A stretch of 64,000 nt of DNA from Thermus caldilimi (GTDB taxonomy: Bacteria > Deinococcota > Deinococci > Deinococcales > Thermaceae): the NCBI RefSeq assembly GCF_004684245.1, contig NZ_CP038452.1, positions 1,846,796 through 1,910,795 on the forward strand. The letters are read 5' to 3'. The notes below the pieces were generated by a model, which worked only from the letters and a program-made list of their open reading frames with translations, was not told the DNA's origin and made no database searches. Of this stretch, positions 31,463 to 39,400 are shown one piece after another. Made by a program: the position numbers and the translations under genes. Positions within the stretch are counted from its first letter, which is position 1. Each line of letters starts with the position of its first letter.

Positions 31463-31744
31463 ATGACCAAGACCACCGAGCTGGGTCAAGAGACCGTAGA
31501 AAACATCCTTAAGCGGCTACGGCGTATCGAAGGCCAGGTGAGGGGTTTGCAGAAGATGGTGGCGGAGGGGCGTCCCTGCGACGAGGTGCTTACCCAGATG
31601 ACCGCCACCAAAAAGGCCATGGAGGCGGCGGCCACCTTGATCCTGGAGGAGTTCCTCAACATCTGCGCCGCCGAGGTTTCCGAGGGCAAGGTGGACCCCA
31701 AAAAGCCCGAGGAGATCGCCACCATGCTGAAGAAGTTCATTTAG
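31463..31744 (+). CDS. CsoR/CstR-family metal- or persulfide-sensing repressor
   Basis: The 93-residue, all-helical protein matches the DUF156 repressors: LKRLRRIEGQVRGLQKMVAEGRPCDEVLTQ in the first two helices and LILEEFLNICAAE in the third. The first Cys (near residue 39) and the last (near 69) of the Cu(I) triad C-H-C are present, but the His position is Phe. Copper sensors need that His, whereas the persulfide sensor CstR uses only the two Cys. So sulfur sensing or another metal is likely. The target genes are not obvious from position. Confidence 0.85.
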   Translation: MTKTTELGQETVENILKRLRRIEGQVRGLQKMVAEGRPCDEVLTQMTATKKAMEAAATLILEEFLNICAAEVSEGKVDPKKPEEIATMLKKFI

Positions 31745-31748
31745 CCCC

Positions 31749-32255
31749 TTGCTGGGTCGCAGAGGCCAAGGCTTCGGGCGGGGGGTCCGGAGGCTGGGAA
31801 AGAGGCTTAGGCGCCTCCTTCTGGCCTTCCTGCCTCGAGGGGAAGAGCCGGACGATGCCTTTGCCCTGGCCCTTCTGCAGGGGGAGGAGCGCGCCCTTTA
31901 CCTTGCAATGGATCCCAGGGACCGGGCCCATGCGGTGCGGGTGGCCCGCCGGCTCCTGAGGCATTACCCTGACGCCCCCGTCTTCGCCATCCGGGCTGCC
32001 CTGCTTCACGATGCGGGAAAGGTCCTGAGGCCCTACCGCCCCCTGGAGCGCATCCTTACCGGGCTTTACGCCCTCCCCGTACCCCCTTATCCCTTGCGGA
32101 GGGGGATCTTTGGGGCCTTCCAGGTGCGACGCCACCACCCCCTGTACGCTGCGGAGCGCATTCAGGACCCCGAGGTGCGGGCCTTGGTCCTGGAGCACCA
32201 CCGCCCGCAAAGCCTCTGGGGCAAGCGGCTTCACCAGGCGGACCAGGAAGAATAG
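31749..32255 (+). CDS. HD-domain hydrolase
   Basis: The 168-residue protein has a basic N-terminus (RGQGFGRGVRRLGKRLRRL) and an HD domain: RAHAVRVARRLL supplies the first His, ALLHDAGKVL the His-Asp pair, and VLEHHRPQ and a final Asp (HQADQEE) the later ligands. It is probably a phosphohydrolase of unknown substrate. It starts 4 bp after the repressor stop, suggesting one transcript. Confidence 0.8.
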   Translation: MLGRRGQGFGRGVRRLGKRLRRLLLAFLPRGEEPDDAFALALLQGEERALYLAMDPRDRAHAVRVARRLLRHYPDAPVFAIRAALLHDAGKVLRPYRPLERILTGLYALPVPPYPLRRGIFGAFQVRRHHPLYAAERIQDPEVRALVLEHHRPQSLWGKRLHQADQEE

Positions 32256-32328
32256 GTCCCTTTGGGCAAATGCCCCTAGCCAAGCTGGACCCTTAAGGAG
32301 TAGGGTATCAAAGAGCAAAGGAGGGCTT

Positions 32329-34182
32329 ATGGAAGACTTCACCTGGCGCGTGGGCGGCCCTCAAGGGGGCGGGATAGAGACGGCGGCTACCCTTTTCGCC
32401 CGGGCGGTGGCCAAGGGGGGCTGGTGGGTGGCCACCAAGCGGGAGTACCACTCCAACATCATGGGGCGGCACTCCTACCTGGATGTGCGCCTCTCGCGAA
32501 AACCCGTGGCGGCCTTCCGAGGAAAGGTGGACATGCTGGTGGCCCTGGACGGGGAGACCCTGGCCCGGCACCTGGAGGAGATTCGCTCTGGAGGGGTGCT
32601 CCTTTACGATCCCCGGGTCTTGGAGCTCACGGTGCACAAGCTTCCCATGCTGGACCACCGGGTGGCGGAGGCTCTTTCGGAACGCTTTGGGAAGCTGGAC
32701 CCCAGCCTGAAGGATCTCCTGCAGGCCTACGTGGAAGCGGGGGTTCAGCCCCTGCCCTACCCCTTTGAGGAGGTGGCGGACCGGATTGGGGCGGAGCTGG
32801 GTGTCCCTTCCCTGCAGGCCCGGCGTACCCTGAACACCATCGCCGTGGCCGCGAGCCTCCACTTCCTGGGCTTCCCCCTGGAACCCTTGCTGGAGGCTCT
32901 GGCCCTGCAGTTTAGGGGTAAGGTATTGGAGCTAAACCAGAAGGTGGCCGAGGCGGTATACCGGGAGGAGGTGCCCAGGCTTTCCTTCCAGCTTCACCTA
33001 AACGGGTACGAGCCGGGCCGGGTCTACCTCACCGGGGCCCAGGCGGCGGCCCTGGGCAAGCTGGCTGGCGGGCTTCGCTTCCAGACCTACTACCCCATCA
33101 GCCCGGCTACGGACGAGTCCACTTACCTCGAGGCCCACACCGCTTTCCAAGGGGCGGGCGTGGCCGTGGTCCAGACGGAAGATGAGATCGCCGCGGTGAC
33201 CATGGCGGTGGGGGCGGCCCTCACCGGGGCCAGGGCCGCCACCGCCACCAGCGGCCCCGGCTTCAGCCTCATGGCCGAGGGCCTGGGCTTTGCCGGCATG
33301 ATTGAGGCCCCCTTGGTGGTGACCCTCTACCAGCGGGGTGGCCCGAGCACCGGTCTTCCCACCCGCACCGAGCAGGGCGACCTGATGTTCGCCATCCGGG
33401 GCGGGCACGGGGAGTACCCCAGGATCGTCCTGGCCTCTGGGGATATAGAGGATGCCTTCCTGGATGCCCAGAAGGCCCTGGCCTGGGCCTGGCGCTACCA
33501 GACGGTGGTGGTGCATCTTTTGGACAAATTCCTGGCCTCCATGGCCCAAAGCCTTCCCAAGGAGGCCCTTAGGGTGCTCCAGCTGGATGGGGAAAAGCGC
33601 CTTGCGCCCAGAAAAGAGGGGTTTGGCCCCTATGAGCGCTACGCTCCCTCGGAGGACGGCATCTCCCCCTTCATCCCCATCGGTACCTCTGGGGGCTTTT
33701 ACTGGATGACCTCCGACGAGCACGACCTCGAGGGGCACATCACCGAGGACGTTGCCTTAAGGGAATACCAGATGGAAAAGCGCATGCAGAAGCTCAAGAC
33801 CGCCCAGGAGGAGATCCCCCCGGAGGACCAGTACATCCTCTTTCGGGACGGGGAGGTCCTGGTCCTGGGCTGGGGCACGGTGAAGGGCACCCTTCTGGAA
33901 GCCCTGGACCACCTCCCCGGGGTGGGGTATCTGCACCTCAGGCTTCTTTGGCCCTTCCCCAAGATCGCTCCCCTCCTGGAGGGGAAGCGGATCGTCACCG
34001 TGGAGCACAACTACTCGGGGCAGCTCGCCGACTTGGTGCAGCAGGAAACGCTAAAGCGGGTCCACCACCGGGTGGTCAAGTACAACGGCCGCCCCATCAC
34101 CCTGGACGAGGCGGTGGAGGCGCTGCGGGCGGTGCTGGCAAAGGAGGCGCCGGAGCGCCTGGTGCTCAGGAAAGGAGTTTAG
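32329..34182 (+). CDS. 2-oxoacid:ferredoxin oxidoreductase, fused gamma-alpha subunit
   Basis: The 617-residue protein joins the gamma domain (GGPQGGGIETAATLFARA, residues 8-25) to the alpha domain, whose TYYPISPATDESTYLE near residue 253 corresponds to the CoA/thiamine-interaction YPITP loop, and TEDEIAAVTMAVGAALTGARA follows. It oxidises 2-oxoacids (2-oxoglutarate or pyruvate) to acyl-CoA and reduces ferredoxin. ATG 32329 has a good ribosome binding site (AAAGGAGG). It is followed directly by the beta subunit. Confidence 0.92.
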   Translation: MEDFTWRVGGPQGGGIETAATLFARAVAKGGWWVATKREYHSNIMGRHSYLDVRLSRKPVAAFRGKVDMLVALDGETLARHLEEIRSGGVLLYDPRVLELTVHKLPMLDHRVAEALSERFGKLDPSLKDLLQAYVEAGVQPLPYPFEEVADRIGAELGVPSLQARRTLNTIAVAASLHFLGFPLEPLLEALALQFRGKVLELNQKVAEAVYREEVPRLSFQLHLNGYEPGRVYLTGAQAAALGKLAGGLRFQTYYPISPATDESTYLEAHTAFQGAGVAVVQTEDEIAAVTMAVGAALTGARAATATSGPGFSLMAEGLGFAGMIEAPLVVTLYQRGGPSTGLPTRTEQGDLMFAIRGGHGEYPRIVLASGDIEDAFLDAQKALAWAWRYQTVVVHLLDKFLASMAQSLPKEALRVLQLDGEKRLAPRKEGFGPYERYAPSEDGISPFIPIGTSGGFYWMTSDEHDLEGHITEDVALREYQMEKRMQKLKTAQEEIPPEDQYILFRDGEVLVLGWGTVKGTLLEALDHLPGVGYLHLRLLWPFPKIAPLLEGKRIVTVEHNYSGQLADLVQQETLKRVHHRVVKYNGRPITLDEAVEALRAVLAKEAPERLVLRKGV

Positions 34183-34183
34183 G

Positions 34184-35098
34184 ATGCTGGAGCTCAAGCT
34201 CGCCGACTACAAAGCGGAGAAACAGCCCGACTGGTGCCCGGGCTGTGGGGACTACGGGATCCTCTCGGCCTTGCAGATGGCCCTCTTCGAGTTGCGGAAA
34301 GACCCCAGCCAAACCGCGGTCTTCTCCGGGATCGGCTGCTCGGCCAAGACCCCCCACTACCTCAACGTGTACGGGGTTCACACCCTCCACGGCCGCGTCC
34401 TCCCCGTGGCCCAGGGGGCCAAGCTGGCCAACCCCCACCTCACGGTGGTGGCGGTGGGCGGGGACGGGGATGGCCTGGGCATCGGGGCGGGGCACTTCGT
34501 GGCCGCGGGCCGCCGCAACGTGGACATGCTCTACATCCTCTACGACAACGAGGTCTACGGCCTTACCAAGGGGCAGGCGGGGCCCACCCTGGGCCTGGGG
34601 GAGAAGACCAAAAGCCTGCCCAAGCCCAACCCCCAAGGGCGCATTAACCCCCTGCTCCTGGCCTTCTCCGCCGGTTACACCTGGATCGGGCGGGGCTACG
34701 CCTACGACGTGAAGGGCCTGAAGGAGCTCATCAAGGAGGGCATCCAGCACCGAGGCCTGGCCTTCCTCCACGTCCTCCAGCCCTGTCCCACCTACAACGA
34801 CCTGCACACCAAGGAGTGGTTCGCCCCCCGCATCTACCGGCTCCAGGAGGAGGGCTACGACTCCCATGTTCCCGAAGGGCTTCCCCCGGAGGAGCTAGAT
34901 CGTAAGATGGCGCGGTTCCAGGAAAAAGCAGCGGAGTGGGGAGAACGGATCCCCATAGGGGTCTTCTGGAAGGCGGAGGTGCCCACCTTTGAGGAGCGCC
35001 TCAGGGCCTACCTCCCCCGCTACCCCGAGGTTTACCCCGCCCTGGGGCAGAAGGAGGCCTTGGACCTCGAGGGGCTCCTTAAGGAGTTTGCCCTCTAG
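34184..35098 (+). CDS. 2-oxoacid:ferredoxin oxidoreductase, beta subunit
   Basis: The 304-residue protein binds thiamine diphosphate (VAVGGDGDGLGIGAGHFV near residue 87, with Asn in YDNEVYGLTKGQ) and a [4Fe-4S] cluster through WCPGCGDYG near residue 19 and the Cys in FLHVLQPCPTYN. Its start is 1 bp after the alpha stop. Electrons from here and from the aldehyde oxidoreductase would enter the same ferredoxin pool. Confidence 0.92.
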   Translation: MLELKLADYKAEKQPDWCPGCGDYGILSALQMALFELRKDPSQTAVFSGIGCSAKTPHYLNVYGVHTLHGRVLPVAQGAKLANPHLTVVAVGGDGDGLGIGAGHFVAAGRRNVDMLYILYDNEVYGLTKGQAGPTLGLGEKTKSLPKPNPQGRINPLLLAFSAGYTWIGRGYAYDVKGLKELIKEGIQHRGLAFLHVLQPCPTYNDLHTKEWFAPRIYRLQEEGYDSHVPEGLPPEELDRKMARFQEKAAEWGERIPIGVFWKAEVPTFEERLRAYLPRYPEVYPALGQKEALDLEGLLKEFAL

Positions 35099-35655
35099 GG
35101 CCGGATGAGCCGCGCTGGGGTGGCGATGAGGTCCACCCGGCGCTCCGGCTCCACGGGGAGCTTGGGGTAGACCATGAGGGCGTGGGCCAGGGTGGCGAAG
35201 GGCGCTTCCACGGCGAGCCAGGCCTGGGGAAAGCCGTAGCCCTTCCCCACCCACCCCCCCTCCTCGTCCACGGCCACGGCCCCGATAAGGACCAGGTCGA
35301 TGGGCTGGCCCTTCAGCTCCACCTTCACCCCGTGGCGGTAGGCCTCCCGCACCCGCTTGAGCCGCCTGGGGTCCACGTCCTTGAGGAGGAGGAACTCCCC
35401 CGGGCGGTCGGGGTGGGGGAGGAGGAGGGCCTTGCCCGCCTTTAGGGCCTCCTCCCTCAAGGGTTTCAGCACCGCGTCCATCCCCGCCAGGATGAGCCTG
35501 GCCCTCTGAAACTCCGGGGTGCGGAGGAGGTGTTCCGCTGCCCGCTTGGCCCCCAGAAAGTTGGGGTGGTGGCCGTGGGGGGGCGTGGGGTGGAGGGCCA
35601 GGTCGTAGCGGGCCAGGGTGTTCCAGACCTCTTCCCTGAGCTCGCCTAGGGTCAT
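35095..35655 (-). CDS. 5-formyltetrahydrofolate cyclo-ligase-like protein
   Basis: The 186-residue protein starts MTLGELREEVWNTLARYDLALHP and has the C-terminal family pattern IDLVLIGAVAVDEEGGWVGKGYGFPQAWLA, corresponding to the G-x-G-x-G-Y-Y-D region of MTHFS enzymes, with Phe-Pro in place of the usual Tyr-Asp. The N-terminal ATP-binding basic residues are less clear. It may be a divergent or inactive relative. I start at ATG 35655, overlapping the PIN gene end by 4 bp; the frame upstream is open but reads through vapC. Confidence 0.75.
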   Translation of the reverse strand: MTLGELREEVWNTLARYDLALHPTPPHGHHPNFLGAKRAAEHLLRTPEFQRARLILAGMDAVLKPLREEALKAGKALLLPHPDRPGEFLLLKDVDPRRLKRVREAYRHGVKVELKGQPIDLVLIGAVAVDEEGGWVGKGYGFPQAWLAVEAPFATLAHALMVYPKLPVEPERRVDLIATPARLIRP

Positions 35656-36098
35656 GGGCCTAGGAGGTGAAGGGAAACCCCCGGCAGGAGGCCCTTGGCC
35701 TGCCCCTCGAGGGCCTTCTGGTATAGCCTCCGGTCCGCCGTCCAAAAGGGGGCGGCAAGCCCTTCGGCCAAGGCCAGGTAGTGGGCGTCGTAGACCGCTC
35801 CCAGCCCCAACTCGTGGCCCAGCTCCAAGGCCCGGGTGTGGATCCAGGGCTCCTGAAAGTAGCGGAAGCCCAGGCGCAGGGCTTGGCGCCAAAGGGTCTG
35901 GGCTTCCCCCAGGGTCGTTTCCCCAGCTCGGGCGTAGCGGTACAGGGCGTTGGCTGCCTCGTAAAGGGCCAGGCTGGGGAGGGCCATCTCCAGTTCCTTG
36001 GCCTTCCACTCCCGGTAGTGCTGGACGGCGGGGGTCTCCTCCGACTCCGCCAAGAGGAGGCGCACCAGGAAGCTAGCGTCCAGGACCAAGAAGCTCAC
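35652..36098 (-). CDS. vapC: PIN-domain ribonuclease toxin (VapC family)
   Basis: The 148-residue protein has the PIN acidic residues: VLDASFLVRLLL at the start, a Glu in SLALYEAANALYRYA near residue 49, YDAHYLALAE near 104 and WTADRRLYQKAL near 121. VapC toxins cut tRNA or rRNA and are neutralised by a partner antitoxin. The Phd-type antitoxin gene is directly upstream and overlaps it by 26 bp. Confidence 0.88.
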   Translation of the reverse strand: MSFLVLDASFLVRLLLAESEETPAVQHYREWKAKELEMALPSLALYEAANALYRYARAGETTLGEAQTLWRQALRLGFRYFQEPWIHTRALELGHELGLGAVYDAHYLALAEGLAAPFWTADRRLYQKALEGQAKGLLPGVSLHLLGP

Positions 36099-36375
36099 GG
36101 TCCCGCTCCTCCCGCATGGCCCGGATCACCTCTTCCGGGGGGGTAAGGGGTTGGCCTAGGCGCTGCCGGATGTTCCGGTTCACGCTGAGGATGGCCCTTA
36201 GGGGGTCCTCTCCCTCCCCCTTCAGGCGCTCGTAGGCCTCAGGGGAGAGGATGACCGCTAAGGGCTTGCCCCGCCCCTCCACCAGGATCACCTCTCCCTC
36301 GCTTACCCGCCGGAGTACCTCCCCGAAGTGGACCCGGGCCTCGGTGGCGCTCATCCTGCGCTTTTGATGCATCAT
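36073..36375 (-). CDS. vapB: Phd/YefM-type antitoxin
   Basis: The 100-residue protein contains MSATEARVHFGEVLRRVSEGEVILVEGRGKPLAVILSPEAYE in its first half, the standard Phd/YefM DNA-binding fold, and a C-terminal tail that would wrap the PIN toxin. I prefer ATG 36375, whose -10 box TAAACT (minus strand, just upstream) would make it leaderless; ATG 36354 is also possible. The promoter overlaps a pair of ATGCAT palindromes. Confidence 0.85.
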   Translation of the reverse strand: MMHQKRRMSATEARVHFGEVLRRVSEGEVILVEGRGKPLAVILSPEAYERLKGEGEDPLRAILSVNRNIRQRLGQPLTPPEEVIRAMREERDRELLGPGR

Positions 36376-36383
36376 TGCATGCA
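36366..36383. promoter_or_regulatory. Candidate autoregulatory operator of the toxin-antitoxin pair
   Basis: Two 8-bp palindromes, GATGCATC (36366-36373) and TGCATGCA (36376-36383), have centres exactly 10 bp apart, so two antitoxin dimers could bind the same DNA face. They overlap the antitoxin start codons and promoter. Confidence 0.5.
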
Positions 36384-36433
36384 TTAGTTTATCCGCCGCG
36401 CGGATTCCCCGCAAGCGTAAGCTGGGAAAACCT

Positions 36434-39400
36434 ATGGGCTCTAGGCTCCGGTTCGCTCACCTGCACCAGCACACCCAGTTCTCCCTCCTGGACGGGGCGG
36501 CGAAGCTTTCTGACCTTCTTGAGTGGGTGAAGAAGGTTTCCCCCGAGGACCCTGCCCTGGCCATGACCGACCACGGCAACCTCTTCGGGGCGGTGGAGTT
36601 CTACAAGAAGGCCACCGCCATGGGGATTAAACCCATCATCGGCTACGAGGCTTACGTGGCCGCGGAAAGCCGCTTTGACCGCAAAAGGGGGAAGGGCCTG
36701 GACGGGGGGTACTTCCACCTCACCCTTCTCGCCAAGGACTTCAAGGGCTACCAGAACCTGGTGCGCCTGGCAAGCCGGGCCTACCTGGAGGGTTTTTACG
36801 AAAAACCCCGCATCGACCGCGAGATCTTAAAGGAGCATGCAGAGGGGCTTATCGCCCTTTCGGGGTGCCTGGGGGCGGAGATCCCCCAGTTCATCCTGCA
36901 GGACCGCCTGGACCTGGCCGAGGCCCGGCTGAACGAGTACCTCTCCATCTTCGGCGACCGCTTTTTCATCGAGATCCAGAACCACGGCCTGCCCGAGCAA
37001 AGGAAGGTTAACCAGGTCTTGAGGGAGTTCGCCCGGAAGTACGGCCTGGGGATGGTGGCTACCAACGACGGCCACTACGTGCGGAAGGAGGATGCCCGGG
37101 CCCACGAGGTGCTTCTCGCTATCCAGTCCAAGAGCACCCTGGATGACCCCGAGCGCTGGCGTTTCCCTTGCGACGAGTTTTACGTGAAGACCCCAGAGGA
37201 GATGCGGGCCATGCTCCCGGAGGAGGAGTGGGGCGACGAACCCTTTGATAACACGGTGGAGATCGCCCGCATGTGCAACGTGGACCTGCCCATCGGGGAC
37301 AAGATGACCTACCGCATCCCCCGCTTCCCCCTCCCCGAGGGGCGCACCGAGGCCCAGTACCTGCGGGAGCTCACCTTCAAGGGGCTTCTTGCCCGGTATC
37401 CGGACCGCATCACCGAGGGGTTTTACCGGGAGGTCTTCCGCCTTCTGGGAAAGATGCCGCCCCATGGGGACGGGGAAGCCCTGGCGGAAGCCTTGGCCCA
37501 GTTGGAGGGGAAGGCCTGGGAAGCCCTTCTGCTCAAGCTACCCCCGTTGGAGGGGGTGAGGGAGTGGACGGCGGGGGCCATTTTGCACCGGGCCCTTTAC
37601 GAGCTTTCCGTGATCGAGCGGATGGGTTTTCCCGGCTACTTCCTTATCGTTCAGGACTACATCAACTGGGCCAGGAAAAACGGGGTTTCCGTGGGGCCGG
37701 GCCGGGGAAGCGCCGCCGGAAGCCTGGTGGCCTACGCCGTGGGCATCACCAACATCGACCCCTTGCGCTTCGGCCTCCTCTTTGAGCGTTTCTTGAACCC
37801 TGAGCGGGTTTCCATGCCCGACATCGACACGGACTTCTCCGACCGGGAACGGGACCGGGTGATCCAGTATGTGCGCGGGCGCTACGGGGAAGACAAGGTG
37901 GCCCAGATCGGCACCTTCGGTAGCCTGGCCTCCAAGGCGGCCCTCAAGGATGTGGCCCGGGTTTACGGCATCCCCCACAAAAAGGCGGAGGAGCTGGCCA
38001 AGCTGATCCCGGTGCAGTTCGGCAAGCCCAAGCCCCTGGCCGAGGCCATAGAGCTGGTGCCGGAGCTAAAGGCGGAGATGGAAAAAGACCCCCGGGTGCG
38101 GGAGGTCCTCGAGGTGGCCATGCGCCTCGAGGGTCTGAACCGCCATGCTTCCGTGCACGCCGCTGGGGTGGTGATCGCCGCCGAGCCCCTCACGGACCTG
38201 GTGCCCCTTATGCGGGACCAGGAGGGACGGCCCGTGACCCAGTACGACATGGGGGCGGTGGAGGCCCTGGGGCTTTTGAAGATGGACTTCCTGGGCTTGC
38301 GCACCCTCACCTTCCTGGACGAGGCCAAGAAGATCGTGAAGGAGTCCAAGGGGGTGGAGCTGGACTACGACCGCCTGCCGTTGGACGACCCCAAGACCTT
38401 TGCCCTCTTGGCGCGGGGGGAGACCAAGGGGGTTTTCCAGCTGGAATCGGGAGGGATGACCGCTACGGTGCGGGGGCTAAAGCCCAGGCGCCTCGAGGAC
38501 ATCATCGCCCTGGTTTCCCTCTACCGCCCGGGGCCCATGGAGCACATCCCCACCTACATCCGCCGCCACCACGGTCAGGAGCCGGTGAGCTACGTGGAAT
38601 TCCCCCATGCGGAGAAGTACCTGAGGCCCATCCTGGAGGAAACCTACGGCATCCCCGTCTACCAGGAGCAGATCATGCAGATTGCCTCCCAGGTGGCGGG
38701 CTACTCCCTGGGGGAGGCGGACCTCCTCCGAAGGGCCATGGGCAAAAAGAAGGTGGAGGAGATGCAGAAGCACCGGGAGCGCTTCGTGCGGGGGGCGAAG
38801 GAGCGGGGCGTGCCCGAGGAGGAGGCCAACCGGCTTTTTGACATGCTGGAGGCCTTCGCCAACTACGGCTTCAACAAGTGCCTGCCGGGAAGGGCCCGGG
38901 TGCTGGACTACCGTACGGGAAAGCGGGTGCCCATAGAAGCCATCGTCCGGGGGGAAGCGAAAGGGGTCTGGGTGGTTTCCTTGGACGAGAGCACCCTGCG
39001 CCTGGTGCCGAGGCCGGTGGTGGCCGCCTTCGAAAGCGGCCGGGCCATGGTCTACCGCCTGCGCACCGCCACGGGAAGGGTCCTGGAGGCCACGGCCAAC
39101 CACCCCCTCTACACCCCAGAGGGTTGGCGGGAGTTGGGCGCCCTTCGCCCAGAGGACTTTGTGGCCCTGCCCAGGCACCTTCCCTACCAGCCCTCGGAGG
39201 ACCTGAAGCCCCATGAGCTGGACCTTCTGGGCTTCGCCCTTAGCGAGGGGAACCTCCGCCATCCCTCTGGCTTTTACCTCTACACCTCCTCGGAGGAGGA
39301 GCTGGCCGCTATGGAGGAGGCCTTGACGGGCTTTGCCAACACCCGCACCCGGGTGGTCTGGCGCCGGGGGGTGGCCCATATCTACGTGGGCCGGCGGGAC

